Positions 19,625 to 29,005 of a DNA stretch of 64,000 nucleotides are shown in pieces (the first letter of the stretch is position 1; every line of letters begins with the position of its first letter). The stretch is from CAVUXJ01 sp963814975. GTDB taxonomy: Bacteria > Acidobacteriota > Vicinamibacteria > Vicinamibacterales > CAVVIG01. The stretch covers positions 186,001-250,000 of the forward strand of contig CAWFFB010000014.1 of the NCBI GenBank assembly GCA_963814975.1, in the 5' to 3' direction. The notes under the pieces were generated by a model that was not told the DNA's origin, did no database searches, and saw nothing but the letters and a program-made list of their open reading frames with translations. The position numbers and the translations under genes are program-made.

Positions 19625-22600
19625 TCATGGCCGGGAGCGCGGAAATGTCGCCTGGAATCCCATCGCACCCAGAATGAATCCTGCCTCCGTCAAGAAGGGC
19701 GCCAGCGTATGATTCCCCGGCGGGCCGCCGTCGATTTCCTCGATGAGCATCCCGCGCGGCGATTCGCCGCCGCCTCGGGCGCGGTCGATCAGCAGACGCG
19801 CCACGGCACGAGCCGTCCGCGACCACTCGGGCTCGGCGTCGGGCAGCCATGTCAGCAGCTGGCGATCGCCACGGGCCAGATAGGCAGCGAGCGCGCCGTT
19901 GACGAGGACGACCGTCGCGCCCACGCTGCGTGTCGGTCCGCGGCCGGCTGATGGGGGGGCCGCCCCGAGCGACGCCGGGCTCGAGGCACCGACATGGTCC
20001 TGACCCGCAGCAGCCGCGGGAGCGGCAGATGGGGCCTGCCGCGCCGAAACCGCACATGTGGCGGAGGCGGGCCATTTCAATGTGGCCCCATAGGGGTTCG
20101 CCGGATCGGTGGCGGCGAGTGCGACGACCTCGGCTCCTTCCTTTTCGTCGGCGTCCGCTCGATTACCATCGCGAAGCGAACGCAACAGGTCGAGCGCCCC
20201 TGGCAGTGCAAACTGCGTCGCGCCCAGTCCGGTGACAAAGTAACCGCGGCGCAGATGGCCGCTCTCCTCCATCGCCTTCAGGACCGGGTAAACCGTACCG
20301 AAGCCGCCTGGCAGCGACTCGGCCATGACGGCCTCGCGCGTCAGCACGCCGTGCCGCGCGAGGAGTTGCTGTGCGATCGCGGCCGCCCATCGTGTCGCGG
20401 TTGCGGTCTTCAGATGGACCTCGTGCTCTGATCGCTCAGGGCGAACGAGGCTCCAACGTCCTTCGGCGGAGGGCAGGGTCAGGCGCCGCGCTCGCAGCAT
20501 CGGCGGCCCGTCGCGCCGCGGGCGTTTCGAGGTCGCTGATTCACGGGTGAACGCGCGCAGCGCGTGGAAGGTGTCGTTGGTGATGACGCCCTGCCAAACG
20601 AGGCTCCAGAGCGCACTGACAGTATCGGCGGGATATCCGCCGCCGACGGCTTCGTGCAAGGGACCAAAAAATGACGCGCCGTGCGATCGCAGAGTACTCG
20701 ACTGCCGCCATCTCGCGGTCCGGCTGAAGCCGGACACGACGTCTGCCCGCGTCGTCAGGGCCGCTCTCATCGTGATCTCCACTCTTGCCGTCAGCTTCGC
20801 GGGCCCCACGTCCATTCCTCCCTTTCGTTGTCGGGTCCGGCGTCAAGCGAGCCTCGACTGGCGGCAGCAGTTGGGACTGGCGATCCGCCAGATAGAGCGC
20901 AATTCGGCCGTCGCGGTCGCCGAGCGGCTCGACGCCCGTCCACGCAATCTCGCCAGCGGCGATCACCGCATCGAGATCGGCGGGAACGTAGGCCTCAATC
21001 CGGGCCGGGAGAATGTCGGTCTCGAGGATCGAGGCCGGTATGGGAGCCCCTTGGAGTTGATCGATGGCGTCGAGGAGTGCGTCTCCGCCGCGTCGGCGCC
21101 GCAGCACGCCCTGCCACGTGACGGCAAAGCGCCCGAGGACAGCCTGGTCGACCGGTTCGATCTCGTGGCGCAGCTTCGCGAGCGACTTGCGACGCACCTG
21201 GCGAAGCACCCCCGGGTCGGTCCATTCGCGGCGGGTACCGCCCGGTCTGAATTCGCCCTCGAGCAAGCGGTTCTCGCTCGTCAGGCGCACGAGGATCGCT
21301 TCGGCGGCGGCAGCGGTCAGGCCGTAGCGCAAGCCGAACTCCGCCGCGGGGAAGGGCGCGTGCGTCCGCGCGTAGCGCAACGCGAGATCGCCGATTGGAT
21401 CGCGGACCGGTTCGAGCAACGATTCAGGAATGCCTGAAGGCAACGCGATGCCGAGGGCGTCCCTGTACCGGGCGACGTCCTCGATCGCGATATATCGCAC
21501 TTCTCCGGCAATTCGAATGTCGATCGCCCGGTGCGCGGCGACCAGGCGTCGAATCCCTTCCGCTCCTTCGATCGTCAGCACCCGGGCGAGTAGCTCCTCG
21601 TCGGTGAGATCTCCGAGGCCGAGCAGCATGTCGTGCACGGCGTCGGCGCTTCTGGCGCGGTACTTCTCGTCGAGCCGCTGCAGCTGGCGCTCGACGGCTT
21701 CGATGGCGGCGGCATCGAGCAGTTCGCGCAGTTCGGCGTCGCCGAGCAGCTCCCGCAGCTGCGCCTGATCGACGACGAGCGCCTGGGCGCGCCGCTCGGC
21801 GAGCGGCGCATCGCCGTCGTACAGGAAGCTTGCGACATAGCTGAAGAGCAGTGACGCCGCGAATGGCGACGGCCGCTCGGAGTCGACGGTGACGACGCGT
21901 ATCGTCCCGCTGCGGAGGTCCGACAGGGTCTCGATCAGCGCCGGCATGTCGAAGAAGTCGCGTAGACACTCGCGATAGGTCTCGAGCAGGACCGGGAACG
22001 ACCCGTACCGTGAAGCCACCGCCAGCAGATCGGCGGCGCGCTTGCGTTGCTGCCATAGCGGGGCGCGCATGCCTGGACGCCGCTTCGGAAGCAGCAGCGA
22101 CCGGGCGGCGTTCTCGCGGAATTTTGCGGCGAACAGGGCGGTGGCCCCCAGTTGACGTACGACCAGCGATTGCGCCTCGTCGGGGTCGGGCAGCAGCAGA
22201 CGGGGATCGGGAGGGCGATCCATGTCCGGAAACCTCACGACGAACCCGTCATCCCCCCACAAGGTTTCGACATCGACGCCGGTGCTCTCGCGGATGCCTG
22301 CCGCGGCTGCCATCGCCCAGGGCGCGTGAACGCGTCCGCCACGAGGGGACAGGACGCACACACGCCAGTCCCCGAGCTCGTCGCGGACACGCTCGACGAG
22401 GACGGTGGACTGATCCGGAAGCGCGCCCGCGACAGCCACTTGATCACGAAGGTACTGGAGGAGGTGCTCAGCGGCGCGTTCATCGAGATCGTGGTCGCGG
22501 GTGAGCCGATCGCGGGCGGCCGCCGGGGGCAGGCGCAACAGATCGCGCATCAACCGGCCGATGGCGATCCCGAGCTCGAGCGGACGCCCGGCGCGGTCGC

Positions 22601-24499
22601 CTTTCCAGAACGGCATCTTCCCAGGCTCGCCCGGCGCCGGCGAGACGAGGACGCGGTCGTGGGTGATTTCCTCGATTCGCCACGATGAGGCGCCCAGCAC
22701 GAAGGTCTCTCCGGGCCGGCTTTCGAACACCATCTCCTCGTCCAACTCCCCGACACGTGCGGCGCCGGGTCCGGCGCCGAGGAGGAAGACGCCGAACAGG
22801 CCCCGGTCCGGAATGGTGCCGCCGTTGACGATCGCCACGCGCCTGGCGCCCTCGCGCGCAACGAGGGTACCGCCGCCGCGGTCCCAGGTGACGCGCGGCC
22901 GCAGCTCGGCGAACTCGTCGGATGGATACTTGCCCGACAGCATGTCCAACACCCCTTCGAAGACCGGGCGGCTCAGTTCGGCGAAGGGAGCCGCACGGCG
23001 CAGCACCGTGAACAGCTCCTCGACATCCCATCTCTCCATGGACGTCATGGCGACGATCTGCTGCGCCGACGATATCGAGGGGATTGCGGGGATACCGCGT
23101 CGCTTCGACGGCTCCCTCGTGCATCGCCTTCGCGACCGCGGCGCACGCGACGAGGTCGCCGCGAAACTTCGGGAAGATGACGCCCTCGCTCGCCGCGTCG
23201 ATCTGGTGGCCGCCGCGGCCGATGCGCTGGAGCCCGCTGGCGACCGAGGGCGGCGCCTCGATCTGGACGACGAGATCGATCGCGCCCATGTCGATGCCCA
23301 GCTCGAGCGACGAGGTGGCGACCAGCGCTCGCAGATCGCCGGCCTTCAGCAGGTCCTCGATCTCGACGCGCTGCGCGCGCGCGATGGATCCGTGATGCGA
23401 TCGCACCAGCGTTTCGCCGGCCAGCTCGTTCAGCGCGCCGGCGAGACGTTCGGCGAGCCGGCGGCTGTTGACGAAGATCAACGTGGACCGGTGCGCGCGA
23501 ATCAGCTCCAGCAGCCGCGGGTGGATCGCCGACCAGATCGACGGGCGCGCGTCGCCGACCGAGGCCGGCGGCCGCTCGGGACATCGCCGGCAGTCGTCAG
23601 CCTGGCCATGTCCTCGACCGGGACCTCGATCGTCAGGCTTGAGCGCCTTCTGCTCGCCCGCGTCGACGATGGTGACCGGGCGATAGCGGACGGTGCCGCG
23701 GTGCGCCGAGAACTCGTCGCCGAGCTCGCCTTCCACGTCGCGCGTCAGGCGGGTGGCGATCCGTGATCCCCGCGCCGCAAGGCGGCCGAGCGGGCCCGCT
23801 GGCCGACGATCGGCTGCCGGCCGTCTCGACACCGCCCGAGAAACCGCGCGACCTCATCGAGCGGCCGCTGGGTCGCCGACAGGCCGATGCGCTGCGGCGG
23901 ACGTTCGCACAGCGCGGCGAGCCGCTCGATCGACACGGCGAGGTGCGCGCCGCGCTTGGTCGGGACGAGCGCGTGAATCTCGTCGACGATGATCGTGTCG
24001 ACGGCGCGGAGCGCGTCGCGTGCGTTCGAGGTCAGCAGCAGGTACAGCGATTCCGGCGTCGTGATCAGGATGTCGGCCGGCTCGCGCTGAAACCGCGCGC
24101 GCTCGGCAGGTGGCGTATCGCCGGTGCGGATCGCGATGGCCGGCGACGGTGATACGGTTCCCCGCGCTCGTCGGCCGCGCGCGCGATGCCCGCGAGCGGC
24201 GCGCGCAGGTTGCGCTCGACGTCGACCGCCAGCGCCTTAGCGGCGAGACGTAGAGGACGCGGCAGCGGCGCGGCCTTCGCCGGTGCCGGCGTGAACATCA
24301 GGCGATCGAGACACCACAGGAACGCGGCGAGCGTCTTGCCGCTGCCTGTCGGGGCGAGAATCAGCGTCGACTCGCCGCGCGCGATCGCCGGCCAGCCGAG
24401 CGTCTGCGGCCGGGTCGGGCCCGCGAACGCAGCAGCGAACCACGCGCGCACCGCGGGATGAAACGGCGCGAGCGGATCGGAATCATCCCGCCGGCTCAT
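19625..24499 (-). CDS. lhr: Large Lhr-type ATP-dependent helicase (several frameshifts)
   Basis: About 1,620 residues when pieced together, the size of full-length Lhr. The N-terminus has Walker A APTGSGKT, then IIVDEIHALVPTKRGAH (DEIH box) and LSATQRPLDEVARF (motif III). The second RecA domain shows TLIFVNSRRLAERLA, VRSHHGSIARAQR, LVATSSLELGIDMG and QRIGRGGHQ (motif VI). A winged-helix and Lhr-specific core follows (GRWSLV, GVLTREAVMAESLPGGFGTV and the end AGFILGAMGFQATF). The frame shifts near 24150, 23845, 23700-23760, 23640, 23580, 23080 and 20700, all order-preserving. Lhr is a 3'-5' helicase with a uracil-DNA glycosylase-like C-terminal region in some species and a DNA-repair role. It is divergent from the small coiled-coil gene. 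Confidence 0.88.
20718..20735. repeat. REP-like palindrome inside the lhr coding region
   Basis: GTCCGGCTGAAGCCGGAC is an 18-base near-perfect palindrome (arms GTCCGGCT and AGCCGGAC), followed by a second smaller inverted pair ACGACG/CGTCGT. In the lhr frame it reads VRLQPD (the complementary reading gives SGFSRT) and lies in a variable linker between the wing domain and the ASFFGPLHEA block, 15-30 bp from a frameshift. Confidence 0.65.
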
Positions 24500-24509
24500 T
24501 CGATCATCT

Positions 24510-24515
24510 TATAAT
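24510..24515 (+). promoter_or_regulatory. Possible -10 element (TATAAT) between lhr and the coiled-coil gene
   Basis: A perfect TATAAT in a high-GC genome, in the 143 bp divergent gap. No good -35 is found 16-18 bp upstream on the plus strand. On the minus strand the same AT-rich patch (ATTATAAG) is only about 10-15 bases from the lhr ATG, so lhr might be transcribed without a leader. Confidence 0.3.
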
Positions 24516-24539
24516 GTTGGATACAGGTCAGTTCAGCAG

Positions 24540-24626
24540 TTAACCAGTCGCGGCGCGTGACGCCGTGTCGTTGCCAGCGAACTGTCGACAGCTGTCACGG
24601 CCAACTGTTAGCTGTCAACTTCGATG
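24540..24626. repeat. Intergenic self-complementary words (CAGCTGTC / AACTGTTAGCTGTCAAC)
   Basis: AGCGAACTGTCGACAGCTGT and CAACTGTTAGCTGTCAAC repeat related words with inverted partners. They end about 15 bases before the start of the coiled-coil gene and resemble the words at 27278 and 30786. Confidence 0.4.
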
Positions 24627-24642
24627 AAGGGAGATCGTCCAA

Positions 24643-24942
24643 ATGGGTGATGCTGGCGAAGGACTGATTGATGCGGAGGCGCGGATTCAGGAACGCATGG
24701 AGGATCTCGAACGCGAGCGCGCGCACACGCGCGTGCACACGCTCGGTCCGGAGGAGCGTCGGGCGCTCGAATCGCTGAAGTCCCTGCGGCTCGCGCGGCG
24801 GGAGCTCGAAGCGCAGCTCGGCCCGGCGACGCACGAACGGCGTCGCGTGCAGATTGAGCAGGCGCTCGCGGAGCTCGATCGAAGGATGGCCGCCGTCGAG
24901 GGTCTGAACGCAGAAGGGGTTTCGGCGCCGACCAAGGGGTGA
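24643..24942 (+). CDS. Small charged coiled-coil protein, function unknown
   Basis: 99 residues after an AAGGGAG ribosome site. The sequence is rich in Glu, Arg and Leu with heptad-like spacing (DAEARIQERMEDLERERA, LESLKSLRLARRELEAQLG, RRVQIEQALAELDRRMAAVE), so two helices forming a coiled coil are likely. No family is recognised. Its stop overlaps the GTG start of the SagB-like gene (GTGA), so the two are translationally coupled. Confidence 0.7.
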   Translation: MGDAGEGLIDAEARIQERMEDLERERAHTRVHTLGPEERRALESLKSLRLARRELEAQLGPATHERRRVQIEQALAELDRRMAAVEGLNAEGVSAPTKG

Positions 24943-26638
24943 GTGCCGTCCATCGGTACCACGACGGCACCAAGCACCACTTCGACCGTTTCGCCAGCTC
25001 GCTCGGGTATCTCGACTGGGCCTCCCAGCCGAATCCGTTCCGCACATACGTCGGCGCGCCGCGCGATCCCGCTATTTCCCGCACCCGGCGTCGCGCCCGG
25101 CTATCAGGCGCGACCGCTCTCCTACGAACGCCTCTTCGATCACGGCGGCGTCGCCGAACCGCTTGGCTGCGGCGCCGATCGGCGACCTGCTTCGGCACGC
25201 GCTGGGGCTGTCGGCGTGGAAGCAGTTCGGCGAGGCGCGCTGGTCGCTGCGCGTGAACCCGTCGAGCGGCAATCTCCATCCGACCGAGGCCTACGTCATC
25301 TGCGGATCCGCTGCCGGCTCTCGCGGATTCGGCCGGGCGTCTACCACTACGCGGCCGATCGTCACGCGCTCGAGCGCCGCTGCGCATTCGACGGACGCGC
25401 ATGGATCGACGGCCTGCGGCGGCCGGACGGACATGCTGCTCGTGGCGCTCACGTCGATTCACTGGCGCGAGGCCTGGAAGTACGGCGAGCGCGCGTTCCG
25501 CTACTGCCAGCACGATCTCGGCCACGCGATAGCCGCGTCGCAGTCTGGCCTCGGCGGTCGTCGGCTGGCGGCGCCCGCCTGCTGCCCGCCTGGTCTCACG
25601 CGTCGATCGCGGCGCTCGCGGGCCTCGACCGCGACGAGGATTTCTTCGAGGCGGAGCGCGAGGAGCCCGGGTGCGCTCCTCGCCATCGGACGGCGGCGAC
25701 ACGCCGCCGCCGCTGTGGCAGGGCGATGCCGGACTCGTCGCGGCCGTGAGCAGGGGTCGATGGCTGGGAAGGGCGAGCCAGTTGAGCGAGCGATCACGTG
25801 GAGTGGACGTTCATCGACGAAATCGCCCGGGCGACCCGACGATCCCGGACGATCGATTCCCATCCCTCCCGCCGCGCTCCCCCTTTCCGCTTTTTCCGCT
25901 CATCCTGCTTTTCCTGCCCGTCCCCCCTTCCCGATCCTCCCGCCGCTGCCGCCCTTTCTTCCGCCCCGCGCGACGCGCGCCGCACCATCGTGCAGCGCCG
26001 AAGCGCCGTGGCATTCGACGGCCAGTCGACGATCGGCCGGACCCCGTTCCTGGCGATGCTCTCGCGCATCAGGCCGTCTGGCGAAGGCCCGTGGCCGACG
26101 CTGTGGTGGGACGCGTGCGTGCATCTCGCTGCTGTTCGTCCATCGGGTTGACGACCTCGCCGCCCGGTCTGTATCTGCTGCCGCGGACACACGCCGCCGC
26201 TCGGCCTGTTGCGCGCAGCCTGCGGCCGCGAGTTCCTCTGGAGACAGGTCGACGACGATCATCGCCGCTCGTCTGCCCTGGCGTCGCGGCGATTGCCGTG
26301 GGCTCGCCCGCCGCGTGAGCTGCGATCAGGACATTGCGGCCGACGGCTTTTTCAGCCTCGGGATGCTGGCCGACTTCGACGCGAGCCTCGAGCGCTATGG
26401 TCCTTCGTTCTATCGCCATCTGTTCTGGGAAACGCGGCGTGATCGGCCAGGTGCTCTACCTCGAAGCGGAGGCCGCCGGCGCCCGCGCCACCGGTATTGG
26501 CTGCTTTTACGACGATCCCGTGCACGACGTTCTCGGCCTGAAGACCATCGTTTCCAGAGCCTGTATCACTTCACTGTCGGGGTACCGGTGGACGACCTGC
26601 GCCTGACGACCGCCCCCGGCTACTCATGGGAACACTGA
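24939..26638 (+). CDS. SagB-type nitroreductase/dehydrogenase (heavily frameshifted)
   Basis: A double nitroreductase-fold protein of about 560 residues. Recognisable parts in order: YHDGTKHHFDRFASSLGYLD at the N-terminus, GDLLRHALGLSAWKQFGE and SLRVNPSSGNLHPTEAYVIC (the FMN-binding region, typical of SagB), VYHYAADRHALERRC, IHWREAWKYGERAFRYCQHD, then the second half RRSAVAFDGQSTIG, LFWETRR, VIGQVLYLEAEA and FQSLYHFTVGVPV. At least eight one-base shifts are needed, so start and end are approximate at the residue level but the gene extent is clear. SagB enzymes oxidise azolines in peptide maturation; stand-alone relatives without peptide clusters exist and no cyclase or precursor gene is visible here, so a peptide-modification role is not claimed. 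Confidence 0.78.
25857..25975 (+). repeat. Pyrimidine-rich low-complexity tract within the SagB-like gene
   Basis: About 120 bases contain very few purines on the plus strand (runs such as CTCCCCCTTTCCGCTTTTTC and CCTGCTTTTCCTGCCCG). It encodes a Pro/Phe/Leu-rich linker between the two halves of the protein. The tract has loose repeat units of TTCC/CCCG and could expand by slippage. Confidence 0.6.
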
Positions 26639-26710
26639 AGCGGCCAGATCCTGGCAGGCGCTTGCCTCGTCAACGCAAGCACCTCCTTCCGGGTCAGTGG
26701 TTATGAGTGG

Positions 26711-26785
26711 CTTGGAGATTTGGCGACTTGACGGACGCTCACCACGTCACCGGATCCTCAAGTCTCCAAATTTCCTATTCCTAGC
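26711..26785. repeat. Intergenic self-complementary words upstream of nuoA (TTGGCGACTTGACGG / CAAGTCTCCAAATTT)
   Basis: GGAGATTTGGCGACTTGACG and CTCAAGTCTCCAAATTTCC are imperfect inverted partners about 50 bases apart. Related words (CGCCAACTCGCC, CTCACCAAATCGCCAG) fill the gap before radA at 62760. Confidence 0.5.
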
Positions 26786-26798
26786 GTGCGTAGATTCA

Positions 26799-26826
26799 TT
26801 GACTTACGGAGATTGGGTCCGATAGC
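26799..26826 (+). promoter_or_regulatory. Candidate sigma-70-like promoter for the nuo operon
   Basis: TTGACT (26799-26804) is separated by 16 bases from GATAGC (26821-26826). A start near 26833 would leave a leader of about 78 bases before nuoA that contains the hairpin at 26860. The -35 is strong and the -10 weak. Confidence 0.45.
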
Positions 26827-26859
26827 ATGGGCGTCGGGCTTGGGAAATTGTTCACAAGC

Positions 26860-26879
26860 CCCAGGACGCGTGTCCTGGG
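26860..26879 (+). promoter_or_regulatory. Perfect 8-bp hairpin in the nuoA leader
   Basis: CCCAGGAC and GTCCTGGG flank a four-base loop GCGT, 31 bases before the nuoA ATG. No T-run follows, so it is not a simple terminator. It could stabilise the leader or be an operator; the palindrome is also compatible with a dimeric repressor site. Confidence 0.5.
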
Positions 26880-26910
26880 CGGCGCGGCTGGACGATAGAC
26901 GACGACCACC

Positions 26911-27276
26911 ATGCAGGGCTGGCTCTCCATCCTCATCATGATCGCGCTCGGCGCCGGGTTCGCGCTGATCTCGGTCGTGCTGTCGGGACTGCTCGGTCCG
27001 AGAAAGCCCTCTCCCGAGAAATCCGCGCCGTACGAGTGCGGCATGCCGCCGGTCGGCGACGCCCGCGAGCGGCAGTCGGTCAAGTTCTATCTCGTCGCGA
27101 TGATCTTCCTGCTGTTCGACATCGAAGTCGCCTTCCTGTATCCGTGGGCCATGGCGCTTCGCGACCTCGGTTGGATCGGGTTCCTCCAGGTCGTGCTGTT
27201 CATGACCCTGCTCCTGTTCGGGTACATCTATGTGTGGCGGAAGGGCGCGCTCGACTGGGGGAATGAGCACGTGTAG
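26911..27276 (+). CDS. nuoA: NADH-quinone oxidoreductase subunit A
   Basis: 121 residues, three membrane helices. Hallmarks are the loop KSAPYECGMPPVGDARERQS and KFYLVAMIFLLFDIEVAFLY, which carries the conserved Asp-Glu pair of complex I subunit A. It opens the nuo operon. No good Shine-Dalgarno precedes the ATG (CGACGACCACC), which may mean translation depends on the leader structure. Confidence 0.95.
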   Translation: MQGWLSILIMIALGAGFALISVVLSGLLGPRKPSPEKSAPYECGMPPVGDARERQSVKFYLVAMIFLLFDIEVAFLYPWAMALRDLGWIGFLQVVLFMTLLLFGYIYVWRKGALDWGNEHV

Positions 27277-27277
27277 C

Positions 27278-27336
27278 GATCAGCTTTCAGCCATCAGCTC
27301 TCAGCAGGCTTCGGCTGACAGCCGAATGCTGACAGC
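27278..27336. repeat. Intergenic word repeat, CAGCTCTCAGC family, between nuoA and nuoB
   Basis: CAGCTTTCAGCCATCAGCTC followed by TCAGCAGG and GGCTGACAGCC, GCTGACAG give tandem words with inverted partners. The same words appear in the prs-rplY and rpsR-rplI gaps. Here they interrupt an otherwise tightly packed operon, so they may mark an mRNA processing site or a pause. Confidence 0.6.
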
Positions 27337-27367
27337 GGACGGGTGAACGCTTCGAGTTGCAGAACAT

Positions 27368-27831
27368 ATGGGCCTTGAATCAGAAATCCCGGTCCTGACG
27401 ACCACCGTTGAAAAAATGGTGCAGTGGGCCCGCCGCTCGTCGATCTGGCCGGTCACCTTCGGGCTGGCCTGTTGCGCGATCGAGATGATGTCGATGAGCT
27501 GCTCGCGCTACGACATCGCGCGATTCGGCGCCGAGGTGTTTCGCGGCAGTCCGCGGCAGTCGGATCTGATGATCGTGGCCGGACGTCTATCCCGCAAGAT
27601 GGCGCCGGCGCTTCGCCGCATCTACGACCAGATGCCGGAGCCGAAGTGGGTCATCTCCATGGGTGCGTGCGCCTCGATCGGCGGCGTCTTCGACAACTAC
27701 GCCCTGGTCCAGGGGGTCGATCAGGTCGTACCGGTCGACGTCTACGTCCCTGGCTGTCCCCCCGTCCGGAATCGCTCATCTACGGCATCGTCCAGCTCCA
27801 GCGGAAGATCGCGCAGCAGAAGCTCTCGTAA
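27368..27831 (+). CDS. nuoB: NADH-quinone oxidoreductase subunit B, Fe-S cluster N2 (one frameshift)
   Basis: The subunit that binds the terminal 4Fe-4S cluster N2. Its ligands are visible: LACCAIEMM with the tandem Cys, the Cys of SMGACASIGG and the Cys of YVPGCPP. The frame breaks near 27757 in a run of Cs (CCCCCC); skipping one base gives RPESLIYGIVQLQRKIAQQK, the normal C-terminus, ending at 27831. The stop TAA overlaps the nuoC ATG (TAATG). Confidence 0.92.
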
Positions 27832-28379
27832 TGGATGCCCCCGCGCTCGTCGCATTGCTGCAGGAAGCAGTCCCTGGGGCGCGGGTCGAGAGCGCGCCCA
27901 GCATCGATCTGCAGACGACGCTCTACGTGGCGAGAGATGACGTGTTCGCCGTCGCGCAGGTCCTTCGGGACCTGCCCGATCTCCGCTTTGCTCTTCTCGC
28001 CGAGCTGACGGCGGCCGATTTCTGGCCGCGCGAGCCCCGCTTCGAGCTCGTCTATATGCTGGTGTCGATCGAGCACCGCTTGCGGCTGCGCCTCAAGGTC
28101 AGGCTTCAGGGAGACGAGGCGCGGGTGGCGACGGTCAGCCCGATCTGGCCGGCGGCGAACTGGCTCGAGCGCGAAGTCTGGGATCTGTTCGGCATCGTGT
28201 TCGACGATCATCCCGATCCGCGCCGGCTGTTGATGCCGGAGGACTGGGAGGGCTTTCCGCTGCGGAAGGATTACCCGGTGCAGATCAGGATGACGCCGCG
28301 CACCAGCGAACCGATCCAGCTGACCGAGGCAGAGTTCCGCGCCAACCTGGAAAAGGACCGGCTTGTCAGGCGCGACTGA
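27831..28379 (+). CDS. nuoC: NADH-quinone oxidoreductase subunit C (30 kDa)
   Basis: 182 residues with the family core REVWDLFGIVFDDHPDPRRL, LMPEDWEGFPLRKDYP. This hydrophilic subunit sits in the connecting arm beside NuoD. It is coupled to nuoB by a TAATG overlap. Separate from nuoD, unlike the fused NuoCD of enterobacteria; gmhA lies between them. Confidence 0.94.
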   Translation: MDAPALVALLQEAVPGARVESAPSIDLQTTLYVARDDVFAVAQVLRDLPDLRFALLAELTAADFWPREPRFELVYMLVSIEHRLRLRLKVRLQGDEARVATVSPIWPAANWLEREVWDLFGIVFDDHPDPRRLLMPEDWEGFPLRKDYPVQIRMTPRTSEPIQLTEAEFRANLEKDRLVRRD

Positions 28380-28422
28380 GCCCTGGTAAGGCAGGACGCG
28401 GAACATCGCATGGAAGGTCGCC

Positions 28423-29001
28423 ATGAGCTCCGAGGAGGATCTTGTTCGGCGCACGCTGTCCGAGACGATTGCCCTTCACGAGCGCGTGATGCGGGCAGAT
28501 CTCCGGCCCGTTCTCGATGCGGCGGCGGCGATCGCGGAATCGCTCCGGGACGGCGGCAAGCTGCTGCTGTTCGGCAACGGCGGGAGCGCGGCCGACGCGC
28601 AGCACGTGGCGGCTGAATTTGTCGGGCGGTTTCAGCGTGAGCGCGCCGCGCTCGCCGCTGTCGCGCTGACGGCAGACACGAGCGTGCTGTCGGGCATCGG
28701 GAACGACTATGCCTTCGAGCGGGTATTTGCGCGGCAGGTTGAAGCGCTCGGGAGGCCGGGCGACGTGGCGTTCGGCATCAGCACGAGCGGACGATCGCCC
28801 AACGTGCTGGCGGGACTCGTGACGGCACGCGGGCGCGGGCTCAAGACGCTGGCGTTGACCGGTTGCGACGGTGGGGCGATCGGTGCGGCGGCCGATACGC
28901 ACGTGAACGTCGCGTCCGACTCGACCGCACGCGTCCAGGAAGTTCATCGAACGCTCCTGCATGCGATCTGCGACCTGGTAGAGAGAGGATTGTTCGCGTA
29001 G
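28423..29001 (+). CDS. gmhA: Phosphoheptose (sedoheptulose-7-phosphate) isomerase GmhA
   Basis: 192 residues of the SIS-domain family: LLFGNGGSAADAQHVAAEFVG (the substrate loop and catalytic Glu), ADTSVLSGIGNDYAFE, FGISTSGRSPNVL and VASDSTARVQEVHRTLLHAI (catalytic His in QEVH). GmhA converts sedoheptulose 7-phosphate to heptose 7-phosphate, the first step of ADP-heptose formation for LPS core. It is placed inside the nuo operon with 43 bp before it and only 4 bp before nuoD, so it is surely co-transcribed. The heptose-7-phosphate kinase lies 20 kb away. Confidence 0.93.
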   Translation: MSSEEDLVRRTLSETIALHERVMRADLRPVLDAAAAIAESLRDGGKLLLFGNGGSAADAQHVAAEFVGRFQRERAALAAVALTADTSVLSGIGNDYAFERVFARQVEALGRPGDVAFGISTSGRSPNVLAGLVTARGRGLKTLALTGCDGGAIGAAADTHVNVASDSTARVQEVHRTLLHAICDLVERGLFA

Positions 29002-29005
29002 GGAA

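Noticed and set aside
25850..25980. Possible CRISPR or tandem repeat array in the pyrimidine tract
   Set aside because: No regular repeat-spacer period; it lies within a coding linker.
24939..26638. Peptide-modifying (streptolysin-like) cluster around the SagB-type gene
   Set aside because: No cyclodehydratase, precursor or transporter gene is visible in the neighbourhood; the next genes are nuo.
19625..26638. Reading lhr and the SagB-like gene as pseudogenes
   Set aside because: All interruptions are one-base shifts that keep motif order and spacing, and they cluster with similar shifts in unrelated genes, which fits sequence error better.
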